Positions 7,857 to 18,090 are shown, numbered from the stretch's first letter. The stretch: DNA of 60,538 nt from Candidatus Electryonea clarkiae (GCA_030765455.1 JAVCCM010000038.1:1-60538); one strand, 5' to 3'. Made by a program: numbers and translations. The notes: generated by a model from the letters alone, not told the origin.

Positions 7857-8741
7857 ATGCCAAGAATTACTCTTGAGCAATTAGTCCTTGCCGGAAGTCA
7901 TTTCGGACACCTCACCCGCCGTTGGAATCCAAAAATGAAGCAGTTTATCTTCATGGAGAAAAATGGCATATATATTATTGACCTTCGTAAAACCCAGGCA
8001 CTGATAGAAGAAGCTTGTGAAGCAGTGAGAAAAATCGTCGAAGGCGGTGATACGGTATTGTATATCGGTACCAAGAAGCAGGCAAAAGATATAATCAGAG
8101 ACGAAGCGATCAGATCTGAGATGCCATACGTAAATGAACGTTGGCTCGGCGGGATGCTTACAAATTTCTCTACTATCAGAAAATCAATCAAGAAGCTGGA
8201 GAGCTACGAAAAGAAAGCTGTTGATGGAACGTATGACATAATCACCAAAAAAGAACGCCTCTCGATTGAAAAACAACGTGGAAAATTAAACCTGGCATTG
8301 GGCGGAATCCGTGATATGAAACGGATACCAGGCGCGGTTTTCGTGGTTGATACACTTGAAGAAGATATCGGTGTCCGGGAAGCTAAAAAACTTGGTATTC
8401 CTGTATTCGCAATAATTGACACAAATTCTGATCCTGATGCAATTGATTATCCAATTCCTGCAAATGATGATGCATATAAATCCATTGGTTTGATTGTGAA
8501 GACATTTACAGATGCAGTTGTCGAAGGTCTCGCCAAAGTACAGGCGATGAAAGCAGATGCTCCTCAGCCTGACCACAGCAAAGGCAAAGGAAAGGGTAAA
8601 GGCAAGGGTAAAGGTAAAGGTGACGGCAAAGGATTTAAACCGGGACCTCATCGCAAGAGATCGGATAAAGGCGCAAAAGTTGCCCAGAGCCCGAAAAAAC
8701 AACAATCGAAAAAACCGGATTCACCTAAATCCGACAAATAA
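7857..8741 (+). CDS. rpsB: Ribosomal protein uS2 with a Lys-Gly-rich C-terminal tail
   Basis: AAAGGAGATACAA precedes the ATG. Residues 1-230 are a normal S2 (QLVLAGSHFGHLTRRWNPKM, YIGTKKQAKDI, RWLGGMLTNFSTIRKSI, VDTLEEDIGVREAKKLGIPV, DTNSDPDAIDYPIPANDDA). From about residue 240 there is a 55-residue basic low-complexity tail, a run of alternating Lys-Gly followed by Arg/Lys/Pro/Ser. Typical bacterial S2 is 230-260 residues; this one is 294. The tail is probably disordered and may contact rRNA. tsf follows after a gap holding a palindromic repeat. Confidence 0.97.
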   Translation: MPRITLEQLVLAGSHFGHLTRRWNPKMKQFIFMEKNGIYIIDLRKTQALIEEACEAVRKIVEGGDTVLYIGTKKQAKDIIRDEAIRSEMPYVNERWLGGMLTNFSTIRKSIKKLESYEKKAVDGTYDIITKKERLSIEKQRGKLNLALGGIRDMKRIPGAVFVVDTLEEDIGVREAKKLGIPVFAIIDTNSDPDAIDYPIPANDDAYKSIGLIVKTFTDAVVEGLAKVQAMKADAPQPDHSKGKGKGKGKGKGKGDGKGFKPGPHRKRSDKGAKVAQSPKKQQSKKPDSPKSDK

Positions 8742-8798
8742 AGTACTATAAATAACTTTTACAGTATTTCATAGTTCATTATAAACTGTTGAAATTTG

Positions 8799-8887
8799 GT
8801 CATTCAGAACGCAGTGAAGAATCTCAAACCTTACAAGGGCAGATTGAGAATTAGACGCTTGTGATTCTTCACTGCGTTCTGAATGAT
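8799..8887. repeat. Palindromic dispersed repeat between rpsB and tsf
   Basis: The left arm at 8799-8823 begins GTCATTCAGAACGCAGTGAA and the right arm at 8863-8887 is its reverse complement, with a 39-base interior. This is a widespread intergenic repeat type whose arms give spurious HSERSEESQ-like peptides. It separates rpsB from tsf and could form a long hairpin in the mRNA. Confidence 0.75.
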
Positions 8888-8925
8888 AACAAACTATTAA
8901 TTTACAGAGAAAAACAGGTTTCAAG

Positions 8926-9795
8926 ATGGATATATCAGCAAAAGATGTAATGGCTCTGCGCAAAAAATCAGGCGCAGGCATGATGGACTGCAAAAAAGCA
9001 TTGAAGGAAACAGAAGGTGATTTTGACGCCGCGATGAAATTCCTTCGTGAAAAAGGGATGATAGCCGCTAAAAAACGTGCAGATAAAGCAGCCAGCGAAG
9101 GTCGTGTCGCAATCAGCATGAATGATGATAAAACCAGGGCGGTCATTATTGAGGCTAACAGTGAAACCGATTTTGTTTCACGTAATGCTGAGTTTATAGA
9201 CATAGTCGATTATTATTTGTCAGCGGCAATGTCGGTTATTACCGGTTCGCCTACCAAAGATGATGTGTCTTTGGAAGATTTGGACCTCGACAAAATCAAA
9301 GAACTCGCCGGTCGCCTCGGTGAAAATCTTAGCATTAACCGGGTCGGATGCGTGGTATTTGACGGAGATGGATTTATTTCAGGTTACATTCATCCCGGGG
9401 ACCAGCTTGGAGTTTTGATTCACATGTCCGGAGATCCGGAAGCGTTGGCGAGCGAAGAGGCAAAGATTCTTGCTCACGACCTGACACTTCAGATAGCAGC
9501 ATCAGCACCTGGATACATTCGCAGGGATGAGGTTGATGCCGAGGTTCTCGAAAAAGAAAAAGAAATTTACAAAAACCAAATGCGTAACGAAGGTAAACCA
9601 GAGGCAATGCTGGATAAAATTGCTGACGGAAAGATAAATAAATTCTTCCAGGAGAACTGCCTTCTCGAGCAGGAGTACGTGAAAGAAACCAAGATAAAAG
9701 TATCGGCACGAGTAAAAGAAGCCTGTAAAACTGCCGGTGGTGAGCTTGTAGTGTCAAAATTCCTCCGTTATAAAGTGGGTGAAGGTACCGCGTAA
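8926..9795 (+). CDS. tsf: Elongation factor Ts
   Basis: This 289-residue protein begins with the UBA-like domain (VMALRKKSGAGMMDCKKALKE), followed by GMIAAKKRADKAASEG and the EANSETDFVSRN motif that contacts EF-Tu. It has the two core subdomains (ENLSINRVGCVVF; GPK-like region replaced by IAASAPGYIRRDEV) and a final coiled segment. It exchanges GDP for GTP on EF-Tu. Its TAA stop shares a base with the ATG of pyrH, so the two are translationally coupled. Confidence 0.97.
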   Translation: MDISAKDVMALRKKSGAGMMDCKKALKETEGDFDAAMKFLREKGMIAAKKRADKAASEGRVAISMNDDKTRAVIIEANSETDFVSRNAEFIDIVDYYLSAAMSVITGSPTKDDVSLEDLDLDKIKELAGRLGENLSINRVGCVVFDGDGFISGYIHPGDQLGVLIHMSGDPEALASEEAKILAHDLTLQIAASAPGYIRRDEVDAEVLEKEKEIYKNQMRNEGKPEAMLDKIADGKINKFFQENCLLEQEYVKETKIKVSARVKEACKTAGGELVVSKFLRYKVGEGTA

Positions 9796-10511
9796 TGCCC
9801 GAATTTTTATATAAACGCATACTATTAAAGCTTTCAGGCGAATCGCTTGCAGGACCGAAAAAATATGGTTTAAGCGAAGAAGTTTTAAACCAGTTAAGCG
9901 AAGAGCTGAAAGAGGTAATGAAATCCGGGATTCAACTGGGAATCGTTGTCGGTGGTGGTAATATTTTTCGGGGATTGAAAGCAGCCGGGCGTGGAATGGC
10001 GCGTGTCCCGGCAGATCATATGGGAATGCTTGCGACGGTTATCAATGCTGTCGCGCTCCAGAACTACCTTGAAAATGCCGGGGTTCAGACCCGGGTTTTA
10101 TCCGCGATTACGGTTGATGAAATTGCGGAACCATATATTCGCAGACGTGCAATCCGCCATCTGGAAAAGGGGCGGATTGTAATATTTGCCGCGGGAACAG
10201 GGAATCCGTTCTTCACTTCTGATACTGCCGCGGCGCTTCGAGCGAGTGAAATCGGGGCTGAAGCACTGGTGAAGGGAACTCGTGTCGATGGTATTTACGA
10301 TAAGGATCCTGAGAAACATGAAGACGCTAAAATACTAAAAAATGTTACTTTCAGCAAAATCCTGGAAACTGATATCCGAGTAATGGATTTGACTGCGATC
10401 ACTTTCTGCAAGGATAATTGTATCCCGGTTCGTGTCTTCAATATGACTAAACCGGGAAACCTGTTAAAACTTCTTTGGGGCGAAGATATTGGCAGTATTG
10501 CCACGAATTAG
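9795..10511 (+). CDS. pyrH: UMP kinase
   Basis: This 238-residue protein of the amino-acid-kinase fold begins ILLKLSGESLAG and has the nucleotide and UMP site elements GIVVGGGNIFRG, ADHMGMLATVINA, AAGTGNPFFTSDTAAALRA, KGTRVDGIYDKDP and DLTAITFCKDN. It converts UMP to UDP in pyrimidine nucleotide synthesis. The start overlaps the tsf stop. Length and order match the usual tsf-pyrH-frr cluster. Confidence 0.98.
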   Translation: MPEFLYKRILLKLSGESLAGPKKYGLSEEVLNQLSEELKEVMKSGIQLGIVVGGGNIFRGLKAAGRGMARVPADHMGMLATVINAVALQNYLENAGVQTRVLSAITVDEIAEPYIRRRAIRHLEKGRIVIFAAGTGNPFFTSDTAAALRASEIGAEALVKGTRVDGIYDKDPEKHEDAKILKNVTFSKILETDIRVMDLTAITFCKDNCIPVRVFNMTKPGNLLKLLWGEDIGSIATN

Positions 10512-10627
10512 CCACAAATTAAACTGCATAATTTTACCTCTCTTTCCTGTTATTTACTCTCCTCTTGTCGTATATTCATCCCTTAAATTATCTGTGAGTC
10601 GCATAGGGATTGACAAAAACGGAGTAG

Positions 10628-11191
10628 ATGATGGACATCGATGATATTCTTCTTGACGCTGAAGACCGTATGGACAAATCCATCAGCGTTCTGCGGGAAA
10701 ACTTGAGTAAGGTAAGGACTGGAAAAGCATCAATCGGTATGTTTGATGGCATTAAAATTAATCTGTACGAAACAGAAATGCCTTTGAACCAATGCGCAAA
10801 TATTATGACGCCCGAAGCACGGTTGGTGATTATTCAACCCTATGACAAGAATGCAATCCCTCCTATTGAAAAGGCTATCTTAACCGCCAATATCGGTGTG
10901 AATCCAATCAATGACGGAACCGTTGTCCGGATATCAATTCCCACGCTAACCGAGGAAACACGCAAGGATCTTGCGAAACTCATCAACCGTTACGCTGAAG
11001 ATGCCCGTACTTCTGTGCGCGGGGTAAGACGTGACGCCAATGAGCAGGCGAAAAAAGGAAAAGAAGACGGCAGCATACCCGAAGATCAAATGTTCCGAAC
11101 CCTCGATGATATCCAGGAACTGACAGATGACCACGTAAAAGAGATTGATAAGATCTCGATTGATAAAGAAGCGGAAATCATGGAAATTTAG
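10628..11191 (+). CDS. frr: Ribosome recycling factor
   Basis: GGAGTAG precedes ATG 10628; ATG 10631 is an alternative. The 187-residue protein has the three-helix-bundle domain and the KVRTGKASIGMFDGIKI element, the beta/alpha domain (IQPYDKNAIPPIEKAI), then PTLTEETRKDLAKLIN and VRGVRRDANEQ. With EF-G it splits post-termination ribosomes. It ends the translation cluster; the genes that often follow (uppS, cdsA) are absent here. Confidence 0.98.
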   Translation: MMDIDDILLDAEDRMDKSISVLRENLSKVRTGKASIGMFDGIKINLYETEMPLNQCANIMTPEARLVIIQPYDKNAIPPIEKAILTANIGVNPINDGTVVRISIPTLTEETRKDLAKLINRYAEDARTSVRGVRRDANEQAKKGKEDGSIPEDQMFRTLDDIQELTDDHVKEIDKISIDKEAEIMEI

Positions 11192-11698
11192 CAAATCCAT
11201 GTAATCGATCATACAAGGAAATCGATTGTTTTCAATATGAGAAGTTTAAGCAACCTCTTTGTAATATCTGTTTCATCGAATAAAACCCGATAGCAAGAAA
11301 TATGACCACCCGTTCTGTTCATGTAAAGGGTATATTTATAATTTACATAGCCTTAGTGTCCTTCGTTCACTCATGTGGTTCAGCAGCATTTCAGTCTTCA
11401 TTTGTTTCAGCAAGCTTTAGCTTGCTCCTCTTTGCACCCGGCTTCAGCCGGGGTGTTGATAATTGGCCTAGTTTTAATAGCACACTTCAGCGCGGCTTCC
11501 CACCTGAGACATCATATCCCACTGCACTGATTATTCTAATATAATTTGCAGTAAGACTTGACATATTCATGCTAAAAAAATAGCTTCTTAATAGATAATT
11601 AATGATTCTCGGTCTGCTAATAGAGTTTTTGTCAGGTTTCAGAAATATATAATAGCCGACAAATCATCATTTGCCATAATCTAATAAAGGAATCATAA
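11192..11698. other. Intergenic stretch with small hairpin repeats
   Basis: No credible gene is present. An 80-codon open frame at 11302-11544 is built from repeat sequence and is rejected. Two hairpins sit at 11409-11426 (AGCAAGC/GCTTGCT) and 11435-11455 (CACCCGGC/GCCGGGGTG), typical of the REP-like elements in this genome. TTGACA at 11558-11563 with a weak TAGCTT 17 bases later could be a promoter for the next gene. Confidence 0.5.
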
Positions 11699-13615
11699 AT
11701 GGGTCAGGAAGTCAAGCAAAGTAAAACCGACAGCAAAGATCTTCGCAGATTTACGCATTACCTGTTAAATGATATGCGGGCACTGGAAGCGAGCCTTCAG
11801 GACGGCATCATCGAATCCGATAAAAGAAGGATTGGCGCTGAGCAGGAGCTTGTGCTGGTAGATCGTAAATGGCGTCCGGTTTCAATCGCCAAAGAAGTGC
11901 TTGAGAGTATAAATGATCCGCATTTTACTCCGGAAGTAGCAAAATTCAATATTGAGTTCAACCTTGATCCTTTGCCGTTTGAGGGTGATTGCCTGTCTAT
12001 CCTCAAGAAGGAACTTGTAAAGTATGTAGAGATGACGCACCATGCGGCAAAAAAGTTCGATGCTGAGATTGTCCTCACCGGAATCCTTCCCACGATTCGT
12101 AAAAGTGATTTAACCCTCGAGAATATGACTGAACGTGAACGGTATTTCACTATCAATGATGCTCTTGCCAGAATGAGAGGTGCGGAATATGAGCTGGACA
12201 TCAAGGGCACTGATGAGTTGAAATTAACTCATGATAACCTGATGCTTGAAGCTGCCAATACCAGTTTCCAGGTGCATTTCCAGGTTGCCCCTGACGAATT
12301 CGCGCGACGTTACAATATCGCTCAGGCGGCAGTTGCACCGGTTCTCGCTGCTGCTGTTAATTCACCCTTTCTTGGAAGATACCGGTTATGGCGGGAAACA
12401 CGGATAGCTGTTTTTCAACAATCGATTGATACTCGCACCGGACCTTTCGAACGTAAATTTCCACCCCGTGTTCATTTCGGAAACGATTGGATAAAAGAAT
12501 CTGTACTGGAAATATTCCGGGAGGATATTGCTCATTATAAAGTACTTTTTGCGGTTGATAAATGTGAAGATCCTTTTGAGGCACTGGAAGCAGGCAGGGT
12601 GCCTGAACTCCAGGCGCTGAAGATTCATAACGGCACCATTTACCGGTGGAATCGAGCCTGTTATGGGATTTCGGAGGGTAAACCACATTTGAGAATCGAA
12701 AACCGGGTGCTCCCCTCTGTACCCACTATTGAGGATGAGGTAGCCAATGCAGCATTCTGGTTCGGGCTGATGAGCGGTATGTCGGTTGAATATGAAGACA
12801 TCACGAAGGTGATGGAATTCGATGATGCAAGGGACAATTTTTTCGCTGCTGCCCGGCATGGACTTGGCGCTCAATTCAAATGGCTTGATGGTCGAAGAAG
12901 AACAGCATGTAATATCATCCTCGAAGAATTGTTGCCAATGGCAAAAGATGGTTTGGAGGCGTCGAATATTAATCCGGGAGATATAGACAGGTTCCTTGGA
13001 GTGATTGAACAGCGTGTAATAAAAGAGCAGACAGGTTCTGCCTGGATGGTTAATTCACTCGCCGGTATGACCTCGCCGGCGCCAACCTGGGAAAAGTTGC
13101 ATGCAATCGTTGCCGCTACCGTCACTCGTCAGAAAGAGGGAACCCCGGTGCATGAATGGACACTGGCATTACTCGAAGAAGGTGGAGGTTGGGAAATGAA
13201 CTATACCCAGGTTGATCAATATATGACCAGCGACCTGTTCACTGTTCATCCCCATGATCCAATAGACCTTGCCGCGCAATTGATGGTCTGGAACAGGATC
13301 AGGCATGTACTGGTAGAGGATGAGGAACACCACCTGGTAGGGATTTTATCTCACCGTACCCTGCTGCGTCTGATAGGGCATCCGTTTCCCCAGGAAGGAG
13401 GGCAATCAGCCCCGGTAAGCGCTATAATGATAAAAGATCCAATTACGATCACACCGGAAACACTGACACTTGACGCTATCCGTATTATGCGTGAAAAAAG
13501 GATATCATGCCTGCCTGTCCTGAAAGAGGGAATGCTTGTAGGGGTTGTAACAGAAGACAGTTTCCTGGAAATCGCTGCAAATCTCCTGAAACAAAAGCTT
13601 AAGGAAAAAAGCTGA
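11699..13615 (+). CDS. Glutamate-cysteine ligase-like (GCS2) enzyme fused to two CBS domains
   Basis: Residues 1-500 match the GCS2/carboxylate-amine ligase family: RRIGAEQELVLVD near residue 40, the Glu-rich FNIEFNLDPLPFEG, NTSFQVHFQV, and HLRIENRVLPSVPT near 335. These supply the acidic and His metal/ATP ligands. Residues about 508-560 and 578-632 are CBS repeats (YMTSDLFTVHPHDPIDLAA; IMIKDPITITPETLTLDAIRIM) that usually bind adenosine nucleotides. The enzyme probably forms an amide bond between a carboxylate (perhaps glutamate) and an amine, under nucleotide control. The substrate is unknown: no glutathione synthetase lies nearby. Length is 638 residues. A convergent hairpin at 13653-13680 separates it from the next gene. 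Confidence 0.85.
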   Translation: MGQEVKQSKTDSKDLRRFTHYLLNDMRALEASLQDGIIESDKRRIGAEQELVLVDRKWRPVSIAKEVLESINDPHFTPEVAKFNIEFNLDPLPFEGDCLSILKKELVKYVEMTHHAAKKFDAEIVLTGILPTIRKSDLTLENMTERERYFTINDALARMRGAEYELDIKGTDELKLTHDNLMLEAANTSFQVHFQVAPDEFARRYNIAQAAVAPVLAAAVNSPFLGRYRLWRETRIAVFQQSIDTRTGPFERKFPPRVHFGNDWIKESVLEIFREDIAHYKVLFAVDKCEDPFEALEAGRVPELQALKIHNGTIYRWNRACYGISEGKPHLRIENRVLPSVPTIEDEVANAAFWFGLMSGMSVEYEDITKVMEFDDARDNFFAAARHGLGAQFKWLDGRRRTACNIILEELLPMAKDGLEASNINPGDIDRFLGVIEQRVIKEQTGSAWMVNSLAGMTSPAPTWEKLHAIVAATVTRQKEGTPVHEWTLALLEEGGGWEMNYTQVDQYMTSDLFTVHPHDPIDLAAQLMVWNRIRHVLVEDEEHHLVGILSHRTLLRLIGHPFPQEGGQSAPVSAIMIKDPITITPETLTLDAIRIMREKRISCLPVLKEGMLVGVVTEDSFLEIAANLLKQKLKEKS

Positions 13616-13652
13616 AATAATAGACCTGATCTATAATGCCGTCAGAAGAGTG

Positions 13653-13680
13653 CCCCGGCTTATTTGCTTGCCCGCCGGGG
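13653..13680 (+). terminator. Hairpin between convergent genes
   Basis: CCCCGGC at 13653-13659 pairs with GCCGGGG at 13674-13680 across a 14-base loop, 40 bases after the GCS2-CBS stop and before the convergent beta-helix gene. No U-tract follows, so it is only a possible terminator. Confidence 0.35.
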
Positions 13681-13773
13681 TGGGTTAGCCGGGTATCTTG
13701 ACCGTTATTAAAATGTCATCATGAAACTTGGGTAACAAGTAACCCAAGCCACCCAAGCCACCCTCACCCGTCT

Positions 13774-16700
13774 TCATTTGATTAATAAAACTTTCTTATG
13801 AATCTTAACCTCACCCGCTTCAAATTGCACAAAATAGATCCCGGAAGATTGGTTTGATGCATCCCAATGCTTTAAATACCTGCCGGGATTTAAAGACGGG
13901 TATATACTTTTATGCACTTCTCTACCCAGAATATTGAATACCTTTATACTGACATCGGAGGTTTTGGGGAGCGCAAAAGGAATGATTTGCATACTGTTAA
14001 AAGGATTTGGATAAGGCTGCCCCAATGAGAATTCCAGAGGTAGTTCTGTACTTGCTTCAATCACTTCAGTAGGATAATCATATTCCATCCCGAATGGCCC
14101 TCCCCATAAACCTATATCGTTTCTCGTTCCATCCAGATCATTAAAGATAGAATCCGGATTTCCAGCATTAATCAATGGGGAAGAACTGAATAAATAATAA
14201 TCGACACTGTCGGCAAATACAGGGAAAGCAAACAGATTAGTCGTATCTAACAAAAAATTAAAGTTATTAACATTGTTATTATAAAAACAGTTATAGTTAA
14301 TATTTCGCAATTCATCCCATTCTCTGTATGACCAAATTGTTGTATCGCAGTCTAAAAAAATATTATTACTAATTTTTGGAAGACTATCAATGTTTGAAAA
14401 ATCATCCATCCAAATGCTACGACTGTTATTTATAAAAATATTATTATATATTTTTGTCGGACGAAAATCTAGAATAATCGCAAAATTTTCATCTTCAGAA
14501 TCAGAATAAAATAAACTATTTGTAATTAATGCTATAGATCTATTAGACACAATGATACAGCTATTACAATTAATAAAACGATTATTGAAAATTTGTGCAT
14601 AACTCTCTAAATTTATAGAAACCCAACTTGTATTATTGAAAATATTATTTGTAATAATCACATAACTAGTATTACTGCGTATTGGTAGTGTATTACAATT
14701 GTTGAAATATGAGTTGTTAATTATAGCAAACGATTCATTGATACCGATGAATCCAGCAAAATTTACAATTTCATTTATTGTAAATATCGATGAATCAATA
14801 AAAGTATAAGAATTATTATTAATATCAATTGCTCTATCATTATCATTAAATGTTGATTTATTGATTTTTATCTTCGCTCCCGATTCAGCCCCAATGCCAC
14901 GATATGCTCCATAGATATATGCATTTGAAATCATGGAAGTATCATCAGATTCATAAAAAAATAATCCTCGCCATCCTTCCAAAACATCTCCAGGCAATAT
15001 CGAAAAAATTACGCTGTCATTTTCTGTTCCCGCCACTATCAATTTGCCGTATATCTGGAATTTCCGTCTTTGATCGACTATTTCTACAGGTTGAAAATAG
15101 ACTGCGCTGCCACCTTCGATAAGCAGACTGTCTCCTTCGGGTACGATGACGTCATTCGCTACCAGATAGGGACTGTCATCCGCGCTGATAACCCCAGTCA
15201 TTTCTCCACCGATTACCGTATAAGGCTGCATTAAAACGTGTACATTCTGGCTGTCGATTTGTCCGATGCCGTCCTCGACATACACTGTGAAGTCGAATTC
15301 CCAGTTTCTTTCTACCGTATCCGGCGTTTCTGGTTCACCAGTGACCAACAGGCTATCCATCAGCCAGTCAAGCTCGAATTCCTGTACTTCCAAGCCTTCA
15401 GGTAATCCTCGAAAGCGAAAGTTGATAGGACCGTTATCGTCAATGGCGACTGCCGAGTAATTCATCACCATTCCGTTCTGTTCAATCAGGTTCGGAGCGG
15501 AAATAAATGCAGGCGGGTTGTCGATGGACTGGTCGTAGAAGAAGGCTCCGATGTCAGCCCTGGTCTCGTCAGGATCGTCGGGATTATCCGGGTTTCCGGC
15601 ATCGATACAGGGAGAGTCAGGACGGAGATGATAATCAAAGGGATCGCCGCCGTTGAAGAGTGGGTTGATGACTATGTTTGTGCTGTCTAACTCGTCACCT
15701 TCGCCTCCAAATCCGGTAATTAATTCACTAACGTTATAAATCACATTGTAACGGACGGCATCAACATTGTCTTCATCATGCCATAACCAGAACAGGGGGC
15801 AGTCAATACCATCACCTACCAAAATATTATTTTCTATATCGGCGTTGCTACGGCTTAAGTTAAATCCTCTATCGGAAAAGATCAGAGTATTATTATAGAA
15901 TTCGCAAGTTGATGTGACAGCTCTTGTTATTTCTTCAATAGAAAACATCAAGTTATAAGCAAATGACACGTCGCTGTCAATAATTCTAGCTAAGTAACCA
16001 AAATTCCCGCTTGCTGCACCGTCGTAAATAAAAACGTTATCTGAGAATGTAAGATTGCTATTATCAACAATATCAGTATAACCGAAACAGCTATTTGTAA
16101 TTGTTCCATCACAGCCATCAAAACTTATTCGCGGTGCTTCACAGTCATAAATATTTAGATTGCAGTTGTCAAAACTCGCTCCCGAAATGAGATTATTGTT
16201 AAAGTAATCTGTTTGACCACCTGCAAGGCGTGAAGAATAAATATTATTGTGGTGAAAGGAATCAAAGCTTGTTGCAAATGAGGATATAGACACTTTTCCA
16301 GTGTTATATTGAAATGATGATTCTTGGCAGAAATTAATATCGATTCTCAATCGAGCAGTATCATGACATACAAATTGACAATGTTCAATAATACTTGATG
16401 GATCGCTGTTTCTTATAAAAATTCCTATAGCAGTGTATTTAACCCTCGAGTGGCGCAAAATAAAAGTCTGCCCACCACGATCCCAGGTCAAAGAACCGAC
16501 TGAATCGAATACACAATATTCCAACCTGATGTTGGCGGTTTCATTCAGATCAGGAACTGAAAAACCGGAAAAAGAAGAGTCTCCTTAGATAAAATATATG
16601 GAATCTCCTTCTTCACCTATCGCATTGAAGTTGCCGAGGATGGTAAAATTAAAGTAATTTTCCTCCAGGCTTGGGCAGGTAATGGTTACGCCAGGCTCAA

Positions 16701-16866
16701 TATTCAGTGTGCTATCCTCAGGAACATTTACAGTGTCGGTAAGGATGTACGGACTGCCCTCAACGTCCCATGTGCCGTAAACATCACCCTCGACTTCGGT
16801 TTGGGCTATCAGCAGGAAAGGGAATAGCAACAGTAAGGACAATAGGAGTAGATTACCTTGCAGCAT
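13774..16866 (-). pseudogene. Exported beta-helix repeat protein with T9SS-type sorting domain, interrupted by one in-frame stop
   Basis: Read on the minus strand from ATG 16866, the protein starts with a hydrophobic signal peptide (MLQGNLLLLSLLLLFPFLLIAQ) and a segment typical of exported right-handed beta-helix proteins (VNVPEDSTLNIEPGVTI). At 16585-16587 a single TAA stops it, yet the same frame continues without interruption for more than 900 codons. The rest has long Asn-rich beta-helix repeats (two solenoid blocks around an Ig-like linker near 15200-15500). It ends with a C-terminal sorting domain (GQPYPNPFNSMQIIPFALP ... GIYFVQFEAGEVKIHKKVLL). Total about 1029 sense codons. It was probably secreted and surface-attached. 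The stop may be a true inactivation, an assembly error, or a site of readthrough. Confidence 0.75.
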
Positions 16867-17052
16867 GCGCAGGTAATCCCTGCCGGTGGATGAAAGATGA
16901 TAAAACAATGAATCCCTGTGTGTCAGCATACTCATGTCAAATCTTCCCCAAGATTGGCTTTGAATAGTTTCGGTTCGGCGCAATCCGGTTCGTTTGTCCA
17001 GGATTTTGTACGGAGTGTTAATACAATATAATAAATCTTCTCGATAATGCAA

Positions 17053-17380
17053 TAGCTTACGGAAACAAACTTCAAGAAAATATGAAAGTTACGAACTGCC
17101 TATCTGTGAAAAAAAGAAAACCGCAAAGATCGCAGAGAAACCACAAAGGACTCAGAGAAATTCTTTGCTAACTTTGTGCCTGCTTTGTGTACTCTGCGGT
17201 AAAAACAATATCGCAAACATCTGTACTATTTTCGAGACCGTATATATTCTGAAACAGTTTATTTTTCGCGCAAAGACGCAAAGGCGCAAAGAATGAAGCT
17301 TGATAATCCTGTGAATCGTTGTATTTTTTATTTGAGGCTTTTAGCGGGGTGTTTTTTTTATTTTGGTTATTCAGGGACAA
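17053..17380. other. Repeat-rich gap, no gene
   Basis: Contains low-complexity 'cgcaaag' repeats (17120-17210 and 17265-17293), of the dispersed AAACCGCAAAGACGC type that also appears near 35200. Short open frames on both strands are repeat-derived and are rejected. Confidence 0.5.
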
Positions 17381-17579
17381 GCTGCAAAGCAGCGAAAGCA
17401 TGTAGCCCCTGGCGTAAGCCAGGGGTTTGGATTGATACACGAAATCCTCAAGCCCCAAAGCGGGCGACAGTTGGAGTTCACTGGTTTTCTTCCGTCCCTG
17501 CGGGACTGAAAAGATGTTCATCCGCACTCCCGGGGCTTGCGCCCCGCGCTACATGATTTCGACCCTTCGGGTCTTTTTT
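17381..17579 (+). repeat. Dispersed repeat, copy 1 (about 199 bp)
   Basis: Begins GCTGCAAAGCAGCGAAAGCA and ends with TTCGACCCTTCGGGTCTTTT. It contains four hairpins, including CCCCTGGCGTAAGCCAGGGG and CCCGGGGCTTGCGCCCC. A second copy with only a few differences starts 353 bases downstream at 17734, and a diverged copy lies at 27278-27390. Confidence 0.85.
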
Positions 17580-17733
17580 GCTAGGGTTGCATGATTGCAA
17601 CTTTCCGGATCTTCTTATTACGACCTTCCAGTTTCCAGAATGTAATTTGAAAATCAGAAATTGAAAGACTATCCTGAAATACCTGATAATTGTTTTATCG
17701 TATAATCGTCTAATTGTTTAGTCTATTCAGAAA

Positions 17734-17930
17734 GCTGCAAAGCAGCGAAAGCATGTAGCCCTTGGCGTAAGCCAGGGGTTTGGGTTGATACACGAAATCC
17801 TCAAGCCCCAAAGCGGGCGACAGTTGGAGTTCACTGGTTTTCTTCCGTCCCTGCGGGACTGAAAAGATGTTCATCCGCACTCCCGGGGCTTACGCCCCGC
17901 GCTACATGATTTCGACCCTTCGGGTCTTCT
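17734..17930 (+). repeat. Dispersed repeat, copy 2 (about 197 bp)
   Basis: Direct repeat of 17381-17579 with a handful of substitutions. The 150 bases between the copies show no gene. Confidence 0.85.
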
Positions 17931-18090
17931 TTTTCAAGACTACATGATTTCGATCCTTCGGGTCTTTTGTCAAAGGCAACATGATTTTGATCTTTCATGT
18001 CCGCTTGTACTGTCCTGCAGGATTACATGATTTCAATCCTTTGGGTCTCTTATCAAGGCTTCATGATTTCGATTTTTCGGGTCTTTTTTT
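17903..18090 (+). repeat. Short tandem array based on ACATGATTTCGATCCTTCGG
   Basis: Units start at 17904, 17942, 17979, 18025 and 18061 (spacing 38, 37, 46, 36). Each has a small GATCCTTCGGGTC-type hairpin and a T-run. It grows out of the right end of the dispersed repeat, as if that end had been amplified. Later units are more degenerate. T-runs after hairpins could terminate transcription from either flank. Confidence 0.75.

Noticed and set aside
8769..9203. 144-codon minus-strand frame across tsf
   Set aside because: Antisense shadow of tsf plus the HSERSEESQ-type repeat.
11302..11544. 80-codon open frame upstream of the GCS2-CBS gene
   Set aside because: Built from hairpin repeats, no ribosome binding site, no homology pattern.
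16585..16587. Recoding of the in-frame stop as an amino acid
   Set aside because: The codon is TAA, not TGA; selenocysteine is excluded and no signal for readthrough is visible.
17168..17556. Overlapping frames on both strands
   Set aside because: They translate dispersed repeats that occur elsewhere in the window in other frames.
17903..18090. Possible CRISPR array
   Set aside because: Units of 36-46 bases are degenerate along their whole length with no conserved-repeat/variable-spacer pattern and no cas genes.
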